This document shows positions 49,717 through 59,256 of a stretch of DNA of 64,000 nucleotides, one piece after another. The stretch lies in contig NZ_QBBX01000004.1 in the NCBI RefSeq assembly GCF_003073175.1, forward strand, positions 1 through 64,000. Direction: 5' to 3'. Source of the DNA: Peribacillus acanthi. Lineage in GTDB: Bacteria > Bacillota > Bacilli > Bacillales > DSM-1321. The notes under the pieces were generated by a model. That model saw only the letters and a list, made by a program, of their open reading frames with translations, searched no databases and had not been told where the DNA came from. Positions within the stretch are counted from its first letter, which is position 1. Each line of letters opens with the position of its first letter. Both the position numbers and the translations under genes were made by a program.

Positions 49717-51774
49717 TTATTTTATTAATGCATTACAATCTATAATTAGAGCGACCTGCCCATCACCCAATATGGTAGCACCTGAAATTGCAAATACAGA
49801 ATTTAAATAGTTTCCAAGAGATTTTAATACGATTTCTTGTTGACCAATAAATGAATCTACTATTAATCCAGCCATCTTATCTCCTTTTCTTACAATTACA
49901 ACTGAGTAGAATTCATCACCATCATCAAATAATGGAACCTCAAAAGTATCTTTCAAGTCAATTAATGGTACTACCCTTCCACGGAAATCAATGACTTGTT
50001 GATTATGGGCATTCATCACTTCACTTTTACGAACAATGGCCGTTTCAATAATAGAAGAAAGTGGAATAGCAAATTTTTCTTTTTGAATTTCAACAAGCAT
50101 GACTGAAATGATTGATAGTGTTAATGGAAGCTGGATAGAAAATACAGACCCCTCACCCAACTTAGAGTCTATTGACACAGAACCTCCCAGCGACTCAATC
50201 GTACTTTTTACGACATCTAGTCCAACACCACGTCCAGAAACATCAGAAATCTTTTCCGCAGTTGAAAATCCAGATGCAAAGATTAATTCATAAACTTGAC
50301 GATCAGTCATAGAAGTAGCACCTTGTTCTGAAACAATACCTTTTGAAATTGCTTTCTTAAGAACACGCTCTCTACTAATTCCGGCTCCATCATCTTCGAT
50401 TTCAATGAACACGTGATTTCCACTATGATATGCTTTTAAAACAACTGTGCCTTCTTCATTCTTTCCGGCTTTAGTTCTCTCTTCTGGCATTTCGACACCG
50501 TGATCGATTGCGTTTCTAAGTAAATGTACTAAAGGATCACCAATTTCATCGATGACTGTTCTATCAAGCTCTGTTTCAGCACCAATAATTTCCAGGTTAA
50601 TTTTTTTGTTTAAATCCCTAGCAAGCTGACGAACCATTCTCGGGAATCGGTTGAATACAGTTTCCACTTGAACCATCCTCATATTGAGAATAATATTCTG
50701 AAGATCACCCGTAACACGAGACATTCTCTCTACTGTTTCATGTAGTTCGGAATTATCTAAATCCCTTGAGATTTGTTCAAGTCGCCCACGATCGATGACT
50801 AGCTCTTCAAATAAATTCATCAATATATCTAATCGTTCAATATTTACACGAATGGTTTTATTAGAAATTTGATTATTTTTTTTATTATTCGACTTCTCAG
50901 AATGGACTTCCGCTTGCTTTTCAGGAACTTCTGTAACCTGTGTTTCTAGTTTTGTCTCTTCAATTACCTCTTGCTCTGTATGTATTATATTTTTCAGTTC
51001 TTCCAGGTGTAATAACCTAATATTTACTTGTTGAACTTCAGAAACTTTCATAACCTTTTTCTGAATATCCACTGCTGCTTCTTTCGAAACAATCGTCACA
51101 GTAAACTCGGAATCAAACTGCTCTTCTTCTAATTGGTCCGTAGACGGATTAGATTTTATAACTTCCCCTATTTTTTCAAGGACTTCAAAAACCATAAATA
51201 CTCTTGCTGCTTTTAGTAAACAATCTTCTCGAAGATTTACTGTTATTTCAAAAGTATCAAAACCTTGCTCTTTAGATTGTTCAATCACAGTTAACTCAAA
51301 TTCATCATAAAGACTTTTCACTGTCACTTGATGGTCAGCTGTCACTGCTGTAGCTGACACTTGAGCTTGTGAAGAGACCGCTTTTAAAGGAGATTCTCCA
51401 TTCTCTATCATTTTAAGCTTTTCAACTGTTTCTGAAACATCTCGCTTTCCATCACCACCTGTTGCAATGGACATGACCATTTCCTCAAGGTGGTCTGTAG
51501 CTTCAAATACAACGTCTAATATTTGTGAATTCACTAGAATTTTTTGATTCCTAATACCATCCAGCACGTTCTCCATCATGTGTGTCAAACGTGCCAAATC
51601 TTCATATCCCATAGTTGCAGACATTCCCTTAAGAGTGTGTGCTGATCGAAAAATCTCATTTACAATTGTTAGGTTTTCAGGGTTTTTTTCAAGTTCTAAA
51701 AGCTGCTCATTACATGTTTGAAGGTGTTCTTTACTTTCTTCAATAAAGACTTCTAAGTACTGATTCATATCCAT
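49717..51774 (-). CDS. cheA: Chemotaxis histidine kinase CheA
   Basis: Receptor-controlled kinase that phosphorylates CheY and CheB. The 685 aa comprise the P1 domain with phosphorylated His in RSAHTLKGMSATMGY (near residue 46), a P2-like region (about 155-275) and a charged linker. Next come the P3 dimerisation domain (about 310-370), the P4 ATPase domain with LLRNAIDHGVE, DDGAGI and GRGVGLDVVKS, and the CheW-like P5 domain. AGAGGTG fits the ATG at 51774; three upstream codons are rejected. Confidence 0.97.
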   Translation of the reverse strand: MDMNQYLEVFIEESKEHLQTCNEQLLELEKNPENLTIVNEIFRSAHTLKGMSATMGYEDLARLTHMMENVLDGIRNQKILVNSQILDVVFEATDHLEEMVMSIATGGDGKRDVSETVEKLKMIENGESPLKAVSSQAQVSATAVTADHQVTVKSLYDEFELTVIEQSKEQGFDTFEITVNLREDCLLKAARVFMVFEVLEKIGEVIKSNPSTDQLEEEQFDSEFTVTIVSKEAAVDIQKKVMKVSEVQQVNIRLLHLEELKNIIHTEQEVIEETKLETQVTEVPEKQAEVHSEKSNNKKNNQISNKTIRVNIERLDILMNLFEELVIDRGRLEQISRDLDNSELHETVERMSRVTGDLQNIILNMRMVQVETVFNRFPRMVRQLARDLNKKINLEIIGAETELDRTVIDEIGDPLVHLLRNAIDHGVEMPEERTKAGKNEEGTVVLKAYHSGNHVFIEIEDDGAGISRERVLKKAISKGIVSEQGATSMTDRQVYELIFASGFSTAEKISDVSGRGVGLDVVKSTIESLGGSVSIDSKLGEGSVFSIQLPLTLSIISVMLVEIQKEKFAIPLSSIIETAIVRKSEVMNAHNQQVIDFRGRVVPLIDLKDTFEVPLFDDGDEFYSVVIVRKGDKMAGLIVDSFIGQQEIVLKSLGNYLNSVFAISGATILGDGQVALIIDCNALIK

Positions 51775-51795
51775 AATTTTCACACCTCTCGAGAT

Positions 51796-52884
51796 TTAAC
51801 AATATTTCACAATACAATCTGCAATGCTCTCAACATGTTCTATCTCATCAACAAGATTAGTAGCAATCGCTGCTTTTGGCATCCCAAATACAATTGAACT
51901 TTCTTGCGACTCTGCAATAGATTTAACATTCAAGTTTTTCTTTAATTCTATTAATCCCTGTGAACCATCGGAACCCATTCCCGTCATGACGACCGAAATA
52001 GCGGAATAATCAGATAATAGACTGATAGATTCGAACATAACATCAACTGAGGGACGATGACCGTTTCTTTGTGCTGAATTGTCTAGCTGGACAGCAAGGC
52101 TATTCCCTATTTTTCTAACTTTCAAATGAAACCCTCCAGGGGCGATATAGGCAGTGCCATTTTGAACGATTTCACCATCTTCCGCTTCTTTAACCTTAAT
52201 TTGTGAAAGCGAATCTAATCGTGTTGCAAGAGACTTGGTAAAACCTGGTGGCATATGCTGGACAATAAAAATGGGTGCATTTAATTCTTTTGGCAGATTA
52301 GTAAGGACATGCTGAAGTGCCCTTGGGCCCCCAGTAGAGGTGCCTATGCACACTACTTTTTTCCCAGTAGGTATCCATGAATTTTTATAAGTAGTAAATT
52401 TCTTTAGTTCTATTCTACTATAATCTTTTGTTTCTGACAGTGATGTTTTTGGAGAAAATGCGTTTTTTTGTAATCTTGATAGGTTCGCTTCACTAGCTTG
52501 TAACACTTTTTGGATAAGTTCTTCCTTTATTTTGTGTAAGTCTAATGAAATTGCGCCAGATGGTTTTGTAATAAAGTCAAATGCACCATACTGCATAGCT
52601 ATCAACGTGTTTTCAGCACCTTTTGCTGTGGTGCTGGATAACATAATTACTGGAGTTGGACATTCTTCCATAATTCTTTTTAATGCCTCAATACCGTTCA
52701 TAATTGGCATTTCAACGTCCATTGTAACAACATCGGGGTTTAGTTTTTTAATCTTTGTTATTGCATCTTCCCCGTTTCTCGCAGTTCCTAATACTTCGAT
52801 TCTATTATCCTCAGATAAAAAATCTGTAATTAGTTTTCTCATGAAAGCAGAATCTTCCACTATTAAAATTTTTATTTTTTTCAT
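51796..52884 (-). CDS. cheB: Chemoreceptor methylesterase CheB
   Basis: Phosphorylation-activated methylesterase/deamidase for receptor adaptation. In the 362-aa protein the receiver domain has VEDSAFMRK and the phospho-acceptor Asp in VVTMDVEMPIMNG. The esterase domain has the Ser in CIGTSTGGPRAL, the His in VQHMPPGFTKS and the Asp in VMTGMGSDGSQG. The start is ATG 52884 behind AAGTAGGG. It lies between flhG and cheA. Confidence 0.96.
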   Translation of the reverse strand: MKKIKILIVEDSAFMRKLITDFLSEDNRIEVLGTARNGEDAITKIKKLNPDVVTMDVEMPIMNGIEALKRIMEECPTPVIMLSSTTAKGAENTLIAMQYGAFDFITKPSGAISLDLHKIKEELIQKVLQASEANLSRLQKNAFSPKTSLSETKDYSRIELKKFTTYKNSWIPTGKKVVCIGTSTGGPRALQHVLTNLPKELNAPIFIVQHMPPGFTKSLATRLDSLSQIKVKEAEDGEIVQNGTAYIAPGGFHLKVRKIGNSLAVQLDNSAQRNGHRPSVDVMFESISLLSDYSAISVVMTGMGSDGSQGLIELKKNLNVKSIAESQESSIVFGMPKAAIATNLVDEIEHVESIADCIVKYC

Positions 52885-52894
52885 AGTCAAATCC

Positions 52895-53764
52895 CTACTT
52901 CCCACTGAAAAAATGTGTTAATCTTCCTATAAAATTATTCTTCCTAATATTGATGGATTCGTTTAATGCCTGCCTAGAATAGCGATCTGCCATTTGCTTA
53001 ATCCCGATGGATATATCTGAATTAGGATACATCATCAGGAATGGGACTTGCCTTGAAACCGCTTTTGATACAGTCCTATCGTCTGGAAGGTACCCAAGAG
53101 GGATAATCTCAGTATTTAAGAATTTCTTGACTGCATTCTGTAATCTAGAAATCGTTTCTTTTCCTTCTTTTTGATTATGTACCCTATTGCATACGAGATA
53201 AATAGGGGTCTCGCTAATGTGAGAATGAAGATATTTTAATATAGAATAACCATCCATCACAGAGGTAGGCTCTGGTGTAGTTATGGTAATAAGCTCATCT
53301 ACACATTGGACAAATTGAGAGGATTCCTTCGATATTCCCGCTCCCATGTCAAAGATAATATAATCATATTGCTCTAGGACTGACTGTAATTGTTGACTAA
53401 ATCGATTAAACTGAGATTCATCCATCGAAAATACATACGAGAGTCCAGTTCCTCCACTAATAAACGAAATGTTCTCTGGACCTTTTGTAATAACTTCTTG
53501 AAGAGAAAGATTCCTACTAAAAAAATCAGTAATGTTTTTCTCTGAGGAAATTCCTAAAAGAATATCTATGTTACCCATTCCTATATCCATATCGAAAAGG
53601 AGAACGCGATAACCCAATTGTGACAATGATATTGAAAAATTTAACGAGAAATTGGATTTACCAACTCCACCCTTCCCACTAATCACTGCAATTGCTTTCG
53701 CTATTTTCACTTCGGTATTTCCATTTCTAAAGCGATTTCGTAATCCCTCAGCTTGATCTCTCAT
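52895..53764 (-). CDS. flhG: MinD-like ATPase FlhG (YlxH)
   Basis: Sets number and placement of flagella with FlhF. The 289-aa protein begins with the FlhF-activating helix motif RDQAEGLRNRF and has the deviant Walker A GKGGVGKSNFSLN and switch DMGAGIS. It lacks an obvious long amphipathic helix, but the C-terminal tail (NNFIGRLTHFFSGK) is amphipathic and may bind membrane. GGAG nine bases before the ATG at 53764 sets the start, overlapping flhF by 17 nt. Confidence 0.95.
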   Translation of the reverse strand: MRDQAEGLRNRFRNGNTEVKIAKAIAVISGKGGVGKSNFSLNFSISLSQLGYRVLLFDMDIGMGNIDILLGISSEKNITDFFSRNLSLQEVITKGPENISFISGGTGLSYVFSMDESQFNRFSQQLQSVLEQYDYIIFDMGAGISKESSQFVQCVDELITITTPEPTSVMDGYSILKYLHSHISETPIYLVCNRVHNQKEGKETISRLQNAVKKFLNTEIIPLGYLPDDRTVSKAVSRQVPFLMMYPNSDISIGIKQMADRYSRQALNESINIRKNNFIGRLTHFFSGK

Positions 53765-54923
53765 GTTTGTCTGCTCCAAAAATGTTGTTCAAAATAAATT
53801 CGGGATCCGCCTTTATTATATCTTCTGGAACATTTTGTCCATTTGTAATATAGGCTGTCGTAAAATGATAATTCAAAATCATATTGTACATTGCCCCAAA
53901 AGATTGCGTTTCATCCATTTTAGTGAAGATGACTTGATGAATTGGAATCAATGAAAACTGATGATAAATGTCCTCCATATCCTTTTGTTTGGAAGTTAGC
54001 GAAAGAACTAGATATGTTTCCATATCGTTTTCAAAATCAATAAGCTTTTTTAAATCCTTTACATATTCTTGATTCCTAAAATTCCTACCTGCAGTATCTA
54101 TGAATACTAAGTCATAATGGTTAAAACGCTCTGTGGCCTTCTTAAAATCCTCAAGATTATAGGCGACTTCTACAGGCACGTTTAATATTTTTGCGTATGT
54201 TTGCAGTTGATCTATGGCTGCAATTCTATAAGTATCAGTAGTTATAAATGCAACCTTCTTTTGATGTTTTATTACTTGCTCTGCAGCCAATTTGGCTAGT
54301 GTAGTCGTTTTGCCTACTCCTGTAGGACCTACAACATTAATAAATTTTTTAATAAATAACGGTTTTTCTGTCATAACTGATTGTAAGTTCACTAACATTC
54401 TGGTCTTAGCTTTTTCTTTAGCAATATCATTTGTCCACTCTTCCTTCGATGATGACCAATCCGTCAATAGTTCTTCCATCAAATCTGTTCTAATTTGATT
54501 CGATATTTCTTGTTCAATTAACATCGTATTGATTTGTTCAAGGATTTCTGGATATATTGCTTGATTAGCTTTTTGATTAAGCTGCTTTACAATCTGTTTT
54601 AATTCATTAATTTCCTTTAATATTTCACCTTGAGGCTCTTGGAAATTATTTTTGACGTCCGAAGTATCTATTAATGGCTTGCTGCTAGTATTTATTTCAA
54701 GATTAATTTTCTTGTTTTTTTCTTTTACTTTTGGTATTTGGTGTTCTTGTTGGTTGGAGTCAACACCAGCAATAACCTCAATGTTTCTTTTCTTAAACAA
54801 TCCTAAGAAACCACCTGAATATACTACTTTTGAATTGAGTATAACTGCATCGTTACCCAATTCATACCGGACAAGCTTCATTGCTTCACCCATTGAAGGA
54901 GCAACGTATTTTTTTACCTTCAT
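53748..54923 (-). CDS. flhF: Flagellar SRP-type GTPase FlhF
   Basis: Signal-recognition-type GTPase that marks the site of flagellar assembly. In the 391-aa protein a basic N-terminal B domain (about 1-110, MKVKKYVAPSMGEAMKLV) precedes the N and G domains with GPTGVGKTTTLAKLA (G1), IDTAGR (G3) and FTKMDE (G4). It overlaps flhA by 4 nt (ATGA) and flhG by 17 nt. Confidence 0.96.
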   Translation of the reverse strand: MKVKKYVAPSMGEAMKLVRYELGNDAVILNSKVVYSGGFLGLFKKRNIEVIAGVDSNQQEHQIPKVKEKNKKINLEINTSSKPLIDTSDVKNNFQEPQGEILKEINELKQIVKQLNQKANQAIYPEILEQINTMLIEQEISNQIRTDLMEELLTDWSSSKEEWTNDIAKEKAKTRMLVNLQSVMTEKPLFIKKFINVVGPTGVGKTTTLAKLAAEQVIKHQKKVAFITTDTYRIAAIDQLQTYAKILNVPVEVAYNLEDFKKATERFNHYDLVFIDTAGRNFRNQEYVKDLKKLIDFENDMETYLVLSLTSKQKDMEDIYHQFSLIPIHQVIFTKMDETQSFGAMYNMILNYHFTTAYITNGQNVPEDIIKADPEFILNNIFGADKHERSS

Positions 54924-56956
54924 TCCACATTCACCACCCCAACACTTTGTACTTCAACAGCTGATTCTAATTCATTGTAAGATAGTATAGGCAATTGTGG
55001 AAAATACCTTTCTGTAAGTTGCCTTACATACATTCTTACAGCAGGAGAGCAAAGAATAATTGGAGTTTGATCAATTATTGTTAAATCTTCCAATTTATTA
55101 GCAATAGATTGGAGAATCGCCTGTGAATCTGCAGGATCTATTGAAAGATAATTTCCGTGCTCTGTTTGTTGGACTCCATCGGCAATCAATTTTTCCACTC
55201 TGCCTGAAACCGTAATGACCTTAAGTTGGTCTTGGTTTCCTAAATATTGATTCGTGATTTGTCTCGCTAAATTTTGGCGTACATATTCAGTGAGTAAATC
55301 TGTATCAGAAGAGAGCTTACCATAATCTGCTAATGTTTCAAAAATGATGGGCAGATTGCGAATGGAAACTTTCTCTTTTAAAAGCTTCGCTAACACCTTC
55401 TGGATTTCACCAATTGAAAGTGGGTTTGGCGTTACTTCTTCTACTAATATTGGTGAACTCTCTGCTAAATGATCAATCAACTGCTTAGTTTCTTGTCTTC
55501 CAATTAATATATGTGCATTTGCTTTAATGACTTCAGTAATATGGGTGGATACAACACTAGGAGGATCCACTACGGTATAACCCATGATTTCAGCCTGTTC
55601 TTTCATGTCTTCCCCTATCCATTTCGCAGGCAGACCAAAAGATGGTTCGATAGTGTCTATCCCATCAATTGAATCATCCTCCATACCAGGGCTCATAGCT
55701 AAGTAATGATCTAACAGCAGCTCTCCCCTAGCCATTTCATTTCCTTTAATTTTCAATCTATATTCATTTGGATTCAATTGTATATTATCACGAATTCTTA
55801 CCACTGGAATTACAAGTCCAAGTTCAATTGCTAGTTGTCTCCTAATCATGACCACTCGATCCAATAAATCGCCACCTTGATTGGCATCTGCAAGTGGAAT
55901 CAGTCCATAACCAAATTCAAATTCAATCGGATCCACACTAAGGAGATTTACAACACTTTCAGGACTCTTCATCTCATCTGTTTCAATCTCTTGCTCAAGC
56001 TCATGAATTTCATCCTGGTCAGGTACTGGAGTTCTACTAATCAAATATCCTCCTCCAATTAAAAGACCAGCTAGTGGAATCGTGTATAAATCACTTATCG
56101 GAGTAAATAGACCTAGTAAAAAGATAGTTCCTCCTGTAACATACAGCATTTTAGGATAAGCAAATAATTGCCTTGTAATATCTTCACCAAGGTTCCCATT
56201 TGAAGCCGCTCTTGTAACGATAATACCCGTGGCAGTTGAAATCAACAATGCAGGTACTTGACTGACTATACCATCTCCTACCGTCAAGAGAGTAAATCTT
56301 ACAGCAGCTTCTGGAAAACTTAATTCGAGCTGCATTACACCGATGACCATACCTACAATTAAATTGATTAATACAATTATGATACCGGCAATTGCGTCAC
56401 CTTTTACGAACTTACTCGCACCATCCATTGATCCGTAGAAATCGGCTTCACGTCCGATTTTTTCACGACGTTCACGTGCTTCTTTTTCAGATATCATGCC
56501 TGCATTTAAATCTGCATCAATACTCATTTGCTTTCCAGGCATTGCGTCTAAGGTAAATCTTGCTGCAACCTCTGAAACACGCTCCGCACCTTTTGTAATA
56601 ACTATAAATTGAATGATTACTAGAATGATGAAGATTACTAACCCTACAATTACTTTACCACCAACAACGAATGTCCCGAACACTTCAACAACCCCACCCG
56701 CTTCACCGTGGCTAAGGATAGAACGTGTAGTGGAAACGTTTAGACCAAGTCTGAATAATGTAAGTAAGAGTAAAAGTGAAGGGAAAATGGAAAGTTCCAA
56801 AGGTTCTTTCATATTCATTGCTGTTAATAACACTAACAAAGCAAGAGAAATATTTAATAATATTAATATACTAAGCAACCAAGTAGGTAATGGAATAATC
56901 AACATGGCAACGATCATTATTACACTTATTAAAACTGTTAAATCTCTTGCTGACAT
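54920..56956 (-). CDS. flhA: Flagellar export gate protein FlhA
   Basis: Largest subunit of the type III export gate. The 678-aa protein has about eight membrane segments in its first 325 residues. They flank the conserved FHIPEP-type loop (AARFTLDAMPGKQMSIDADL and GREADFYGSMDGASKFVKG). A four-part cytoplasmic domain that docks chaperones follows. The ATG follows the 158-bp structured gap after flhB. Confidence 0.97.
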   Translation of the reverse strand: MSARDLTVLISVIMIVAMLIIPLPTWLLSILILLNISLALLVLLTAMNMKEPLELSIFPSLLLLLTLFRLGLNVSTTRSILSHGEAGGVVEVFGTFVVGGKVIVGLVIFIILVIIQFIVITKGAERVSEVAARFTLDAMPGKQMSIDADLNAGMISEKEARERREKIGREADFYGSMDGASKFVKGDAIAGIIIVLINLIVGMVIGVMQLELSFPEAAVRFTLLTVGDGIVSQVPALLISTATGIIVTRAASNGNLGEDITRQLFAYPKMLYVTGGTIFLLGLFTPISDLYTIPLAGLLIGGGYLISRTPVPDQDEIHELEQEIETDEMKSPESVVNLLSVDPIEFEFGYGLIPLADANQGGDLLDRVVMIRRQLAIELGLVIPVVRIRDNIQLNPNEYRLKIKGNEMARGELLLDHYLAMSPGMEDDSIDGIDTIEPSFGLPAKWIGEDMKEQAEIMGYTVVDPPSVVSTHITEVIKANAHILIGRQETKQLIDHLAESSPILVEEVTPNPLSIGEIQKVLAKLLKEKVSIRNLPIIFETLADYGKLSSDTDLLTEYVRQNLARQITNQYLGNQDQLKVITVSGRVEKLIADGVQQTEHGNYLSIDPADSQAILQSIANKLEDLTIIDQTPIILCSPAVRMYVRQLTERYFPQLPILSYNELESAVEVQSVGVVNVE

Positions 56957-57114
56957 ACATTTCCTCTCCCTACCAACAAACTATTAGAAAACTTGGCTAG
57001 CGCCAAGCTTAAGCGCTGGCGATTGCCTAGTTGCACTTATACTTTAATCCCAAAATTGGCACTAAGTCGACGTACTTCTTTGCTGCCAATTTATATTTCC
57101 TTAAAGTATAAAAC
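56957..57114 (-). repeat. Structured intergenic element between flhB and flhA
   Basis: Nested perfect arms: 11 bp (57037-57047 with 57101-57111) enclosing 8 bp AATTGGCA/TGCCAATT (57054-57061 with 57084-57091). A separate terminator-like hairpin CTTGGC/GCCAAG (56992-56997 with 57002-57007) is followed by TTTT on the minus strand. It shares the decamer GGCTAGCGCC (56995-57004) with the element at 17071-17080. It may be an attenuator within the operon or a remnant of a dispersed repeat. No ORF of note. Confidence 0.6.
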
Positions 57115-58194
57115 TTACACTTTTCCTTTTGTTTTATAGACAAAAGCAAGTATCTCTGCGATTGCTTTAAAGAATTCCTCAGGAATAGCTTGACCAATAT
57201 CTGTCTGATCATATAAGGCCCTAGCTAAAGGCCTATTTTCAACCATAACCACATCATTCTCTTTTGCAACGAATTTGATTTTTTGAGCAACGTAGTCTAG
57301 ACCTTTTGCAACGACTATAGGTGCATCAGCTTGTTTTTCATCATATTTTATAGCGATTGCATAGTGAGTGGGATTGGTAATGACAACATCCGCTTTCGGG
57401 ACTTCTTGCATCATCCTTTGCATCGCCATCTCTCTTTGCTTTTGCTTAATTTTCGATTTTATTAGAGGATCACCCTCGATATTTTTATACTCATCTTTTA
57501 TATCTTGTTTAGACATCCTGATACTTTTTTCAAAATCATATTTTTGGTAAAGATAATCCAACAAAGATAAAAATAATAATGCAACAGAAGCAAACAATCC
57601 TACTTTTATTGTAATATCGGCCAAGGTGATCAATGAAGCACCCACTGATTTTTGAGATAAGAGTAAAATTTCATCCATTCGGGACCAGACAACTGAAAAT
57701 GCAATAAACCCTACAAAGCTTATTTTCAATATAGATTTTAATAGTTCGACAAGCGCCCTTACCGAAACTATTCTTTTAAAGCCACTAATAGGATTCAATT
57801 TACTAAGTTTGAATTGTATAGATTCAGTAGAAAACAGTACTCCCACTTGCATATAATTCGAAGCGACACCAGCAATCATAGCAATCCCCATAATTGGGAG
57901 CAAAAACAGAGCAGCTTTTTCAGATAATTGAACAAATATTGTTTGAAGGTTCGCTTCGGTTAATTCCATTAACATGAATTCTTGGAAAGACATTTTATAT
58001 ATACCTAAAACTAAATCCAGCATATATCCGCCTGTCATTAGAAGGAGAAAAAACACAGCAAGTAAGACAATTGCTGTATTAACATCCTGACTTTTAGCAA
58101 CCTGACCCTTTTTCCTGGCATCCTGTCTTTTTTTAGGAGTCGCCTTTTCGGTTTTTTCACCTGCAAAAAATTGCAGATTTAGTTGTAACTTCAC
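57115..58194 (-). CDS. flhB: Flagellar export switch protein FlhB
   Basis: Export-gate subunit that switches substrate from rod/hook to filament. The 359-aa product has four membrane segments in residues about 35-215, a linker with KQDIKDEYKNIEGDPLIKSK, and the self-cleavage motif NPTH at about residue 274 (VVITNPTHYAIAIKYD). The N-terminus LQFFAGEKTEKATPKKRQDA is typical of Bacillus. The start is GTG behind GGGGGAG, 1 bp after fliR. Confidence 0.97.
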   Translation of the reverse strand: MKLQLNLQFFAGEKTEKATPKKRQDARKKGQVAKSQDVNTAIVLLAVFFLLLMTGGYMLDLVLGIYKMSFQEFMLMELTEANLQTIFVQLSEKAALFLLPIMGIAMIAGVASNYMQVGVLFSTESIQFKLSKLNPISGFKRIVSVRALVELLKSILKISFVGFIAFSVVWSRMDEILLLSQKSVGASLITLADITIKVGLFASVALLFLSLLDYLYQKYDFEKSIRMSKQDIKDEYKNIEGDPLIKSKIKQKQREMAMQRMMQEVPKADVVITNPTHYAIAIKYDEKQADAPIVVAKGLDYVAQKIKFVAKENDVVMVENRPLARALYDQTDIGQAIPEEFFKAIAEILAFVYKTKGKV

Positions 58195-58195
58195 G

Positions 58196-58978
58196 TCAGG
58201 TCTCCCCCATCCATTCCATTAGTCCTCTCATTGTAATAATCGTATATTCAAATAGATGAGAGACCGAAGTCATTAGCGCACCCATAACAATTATTAAAAC
58301 TATAAAGCTCACTCCTATTTTAATAGGAATACCTACGACAAAAATATTTAATTGTGGAACTGTTCGAGCAAGAATACCTAGTACAATATCGACAATAAAT
58401 AAACTTCCGACAACAGGAATCGACATTTGAAAAGCAATCAGAAACGCTTTGTTGAAACTTTTCACAACAAAGAGTAATAAATCTTCGTTATTAAATCGAA
58501 TAAATGTTTGATCTATTGGTATGAATTGATAACTATAATAAATTCCATCAAGTAGTAGATGATGCCCGTTGGTAACAAGTAAAAATAACAATGCAAAGGT
58601 GTATAAATACTGCCCTACTAAAGGGCTTTGTACCCCAGTTTGCGGATCGATAACATTGGCAATCGCAAATCCCATTTGAAAGTCAATAAAACCACCAGCG
58701 ATTTGTACAGCTGTCATTATTACAAAGGCGATAAAACCAATCATTAAGCCCACTAATGCTTCTTTTATTACTAATAGGAAATAACTTACATCTATTTCTA
58801 AGTCAGGTATGTCCATGGTGTAATACATAATCCATGCCAGAAAAAAACTAAAGCCAATTCGATGACTGGCTGGAATAGTTCGATATGAGAAAATGGGCAT
58901 TGTAACAAAAAATGCAGTTACCCTAACTAAAATCAATAAAAAACCTGAGAATTGAGGTAAAAGATCTTGCATATCCAT
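58196..58978 (-). CDS. fliR: Flagellar export gate protein FliR
   Basis: Gate subunit of 260 aa with about six hydrophobic segments, including AFVIMTAVQIAGGFIDFQMGF. Its ATG overlaps the fliQ stop by one base (TAATG); a second ATG two codons on is equally possible. Confidence 0.95.
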   Translation of the reverse strand: MDMQDLLPQFSGFLLILVRVTAFFVTMPIFSYRTIPASHRIGFSFFLAWIMYYTMDIPDLEIDVSYFLLVIKEALVGLMIGFIAFVIMTAVQIAGGFIDFQMGFAIANVIDPQTGVQSPLVGQYLYTFALLFLLVTNGHHLLLDGIYYSYQFIPIDQTFIRFNNEDLLLFVVKSFNKAFLIAFQMSIPVVGSLFIVDIVLGILARTVPQLNIFVVGIPIKIGVSFIVLIIVMGALMTSVSHLFEYTIITMRGLMEWMGET

Positions 58979-59247
58979 TAACCTACAAATCTATTAAGAT
59001 TTCCAAAGATTTCTTCTGCATATGAAAGCATATGACCAAGCATCCATGGACCAAAGAAAATTAACCCTAAAAGTACAGCCACAATTTTAGGTACAAAAGC
59101 CAAAGTTTGCTCCTGGATTTGGGTGGCAGCTTGGAAAACACTCACAATTAACCCAATACCAAGTGCCAATATTAACAAAGGCCCACAAATTATCAAAATA
59201 GTGTAAATTCCTTGCTCAGCTATTTTCACAACAAATTCTTGATTCAC
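58978..59247 (-). CDS. fliQ: Flagellar export gate protein FliQ
   Basis: Two-TM gate subunit. From the GTG at 59247 it has 89 aa, the same as B. subtilis FliQ, and AGGTGA is spaced for this start; the ATG two codons earlier abuts the ribosome-binding site. The conserved IVSVFQAATQIQEQTLAFVPK loop region is complete. Confidence 0.93.
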   Translation of the reverse strand: MNQEFVVKIAEQGIYTILIICGPLLILALGIGLIVSVFQAATQIQEQTLAFVPKIVAVLLGLIFFGPWMLGHMLSYAEEIFGNLNRFVG

Positions 59248-59256
59248 TTTCATCAC

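Noticed and set aside
52532-52921. 129-codon plus-strand open frame in cheB
   Set aside because: Antisense to the CheB receiver domain, which is fully conserved in the other strand; no ribosome-binding site.
57027-57212. 61-codon minus-strand frame overlapping the end of flhB
   Set aside because: It overlaps the conserved C-terminus of FlhB in another frame and runs into the inverted repeats; no ribosome-binding site.
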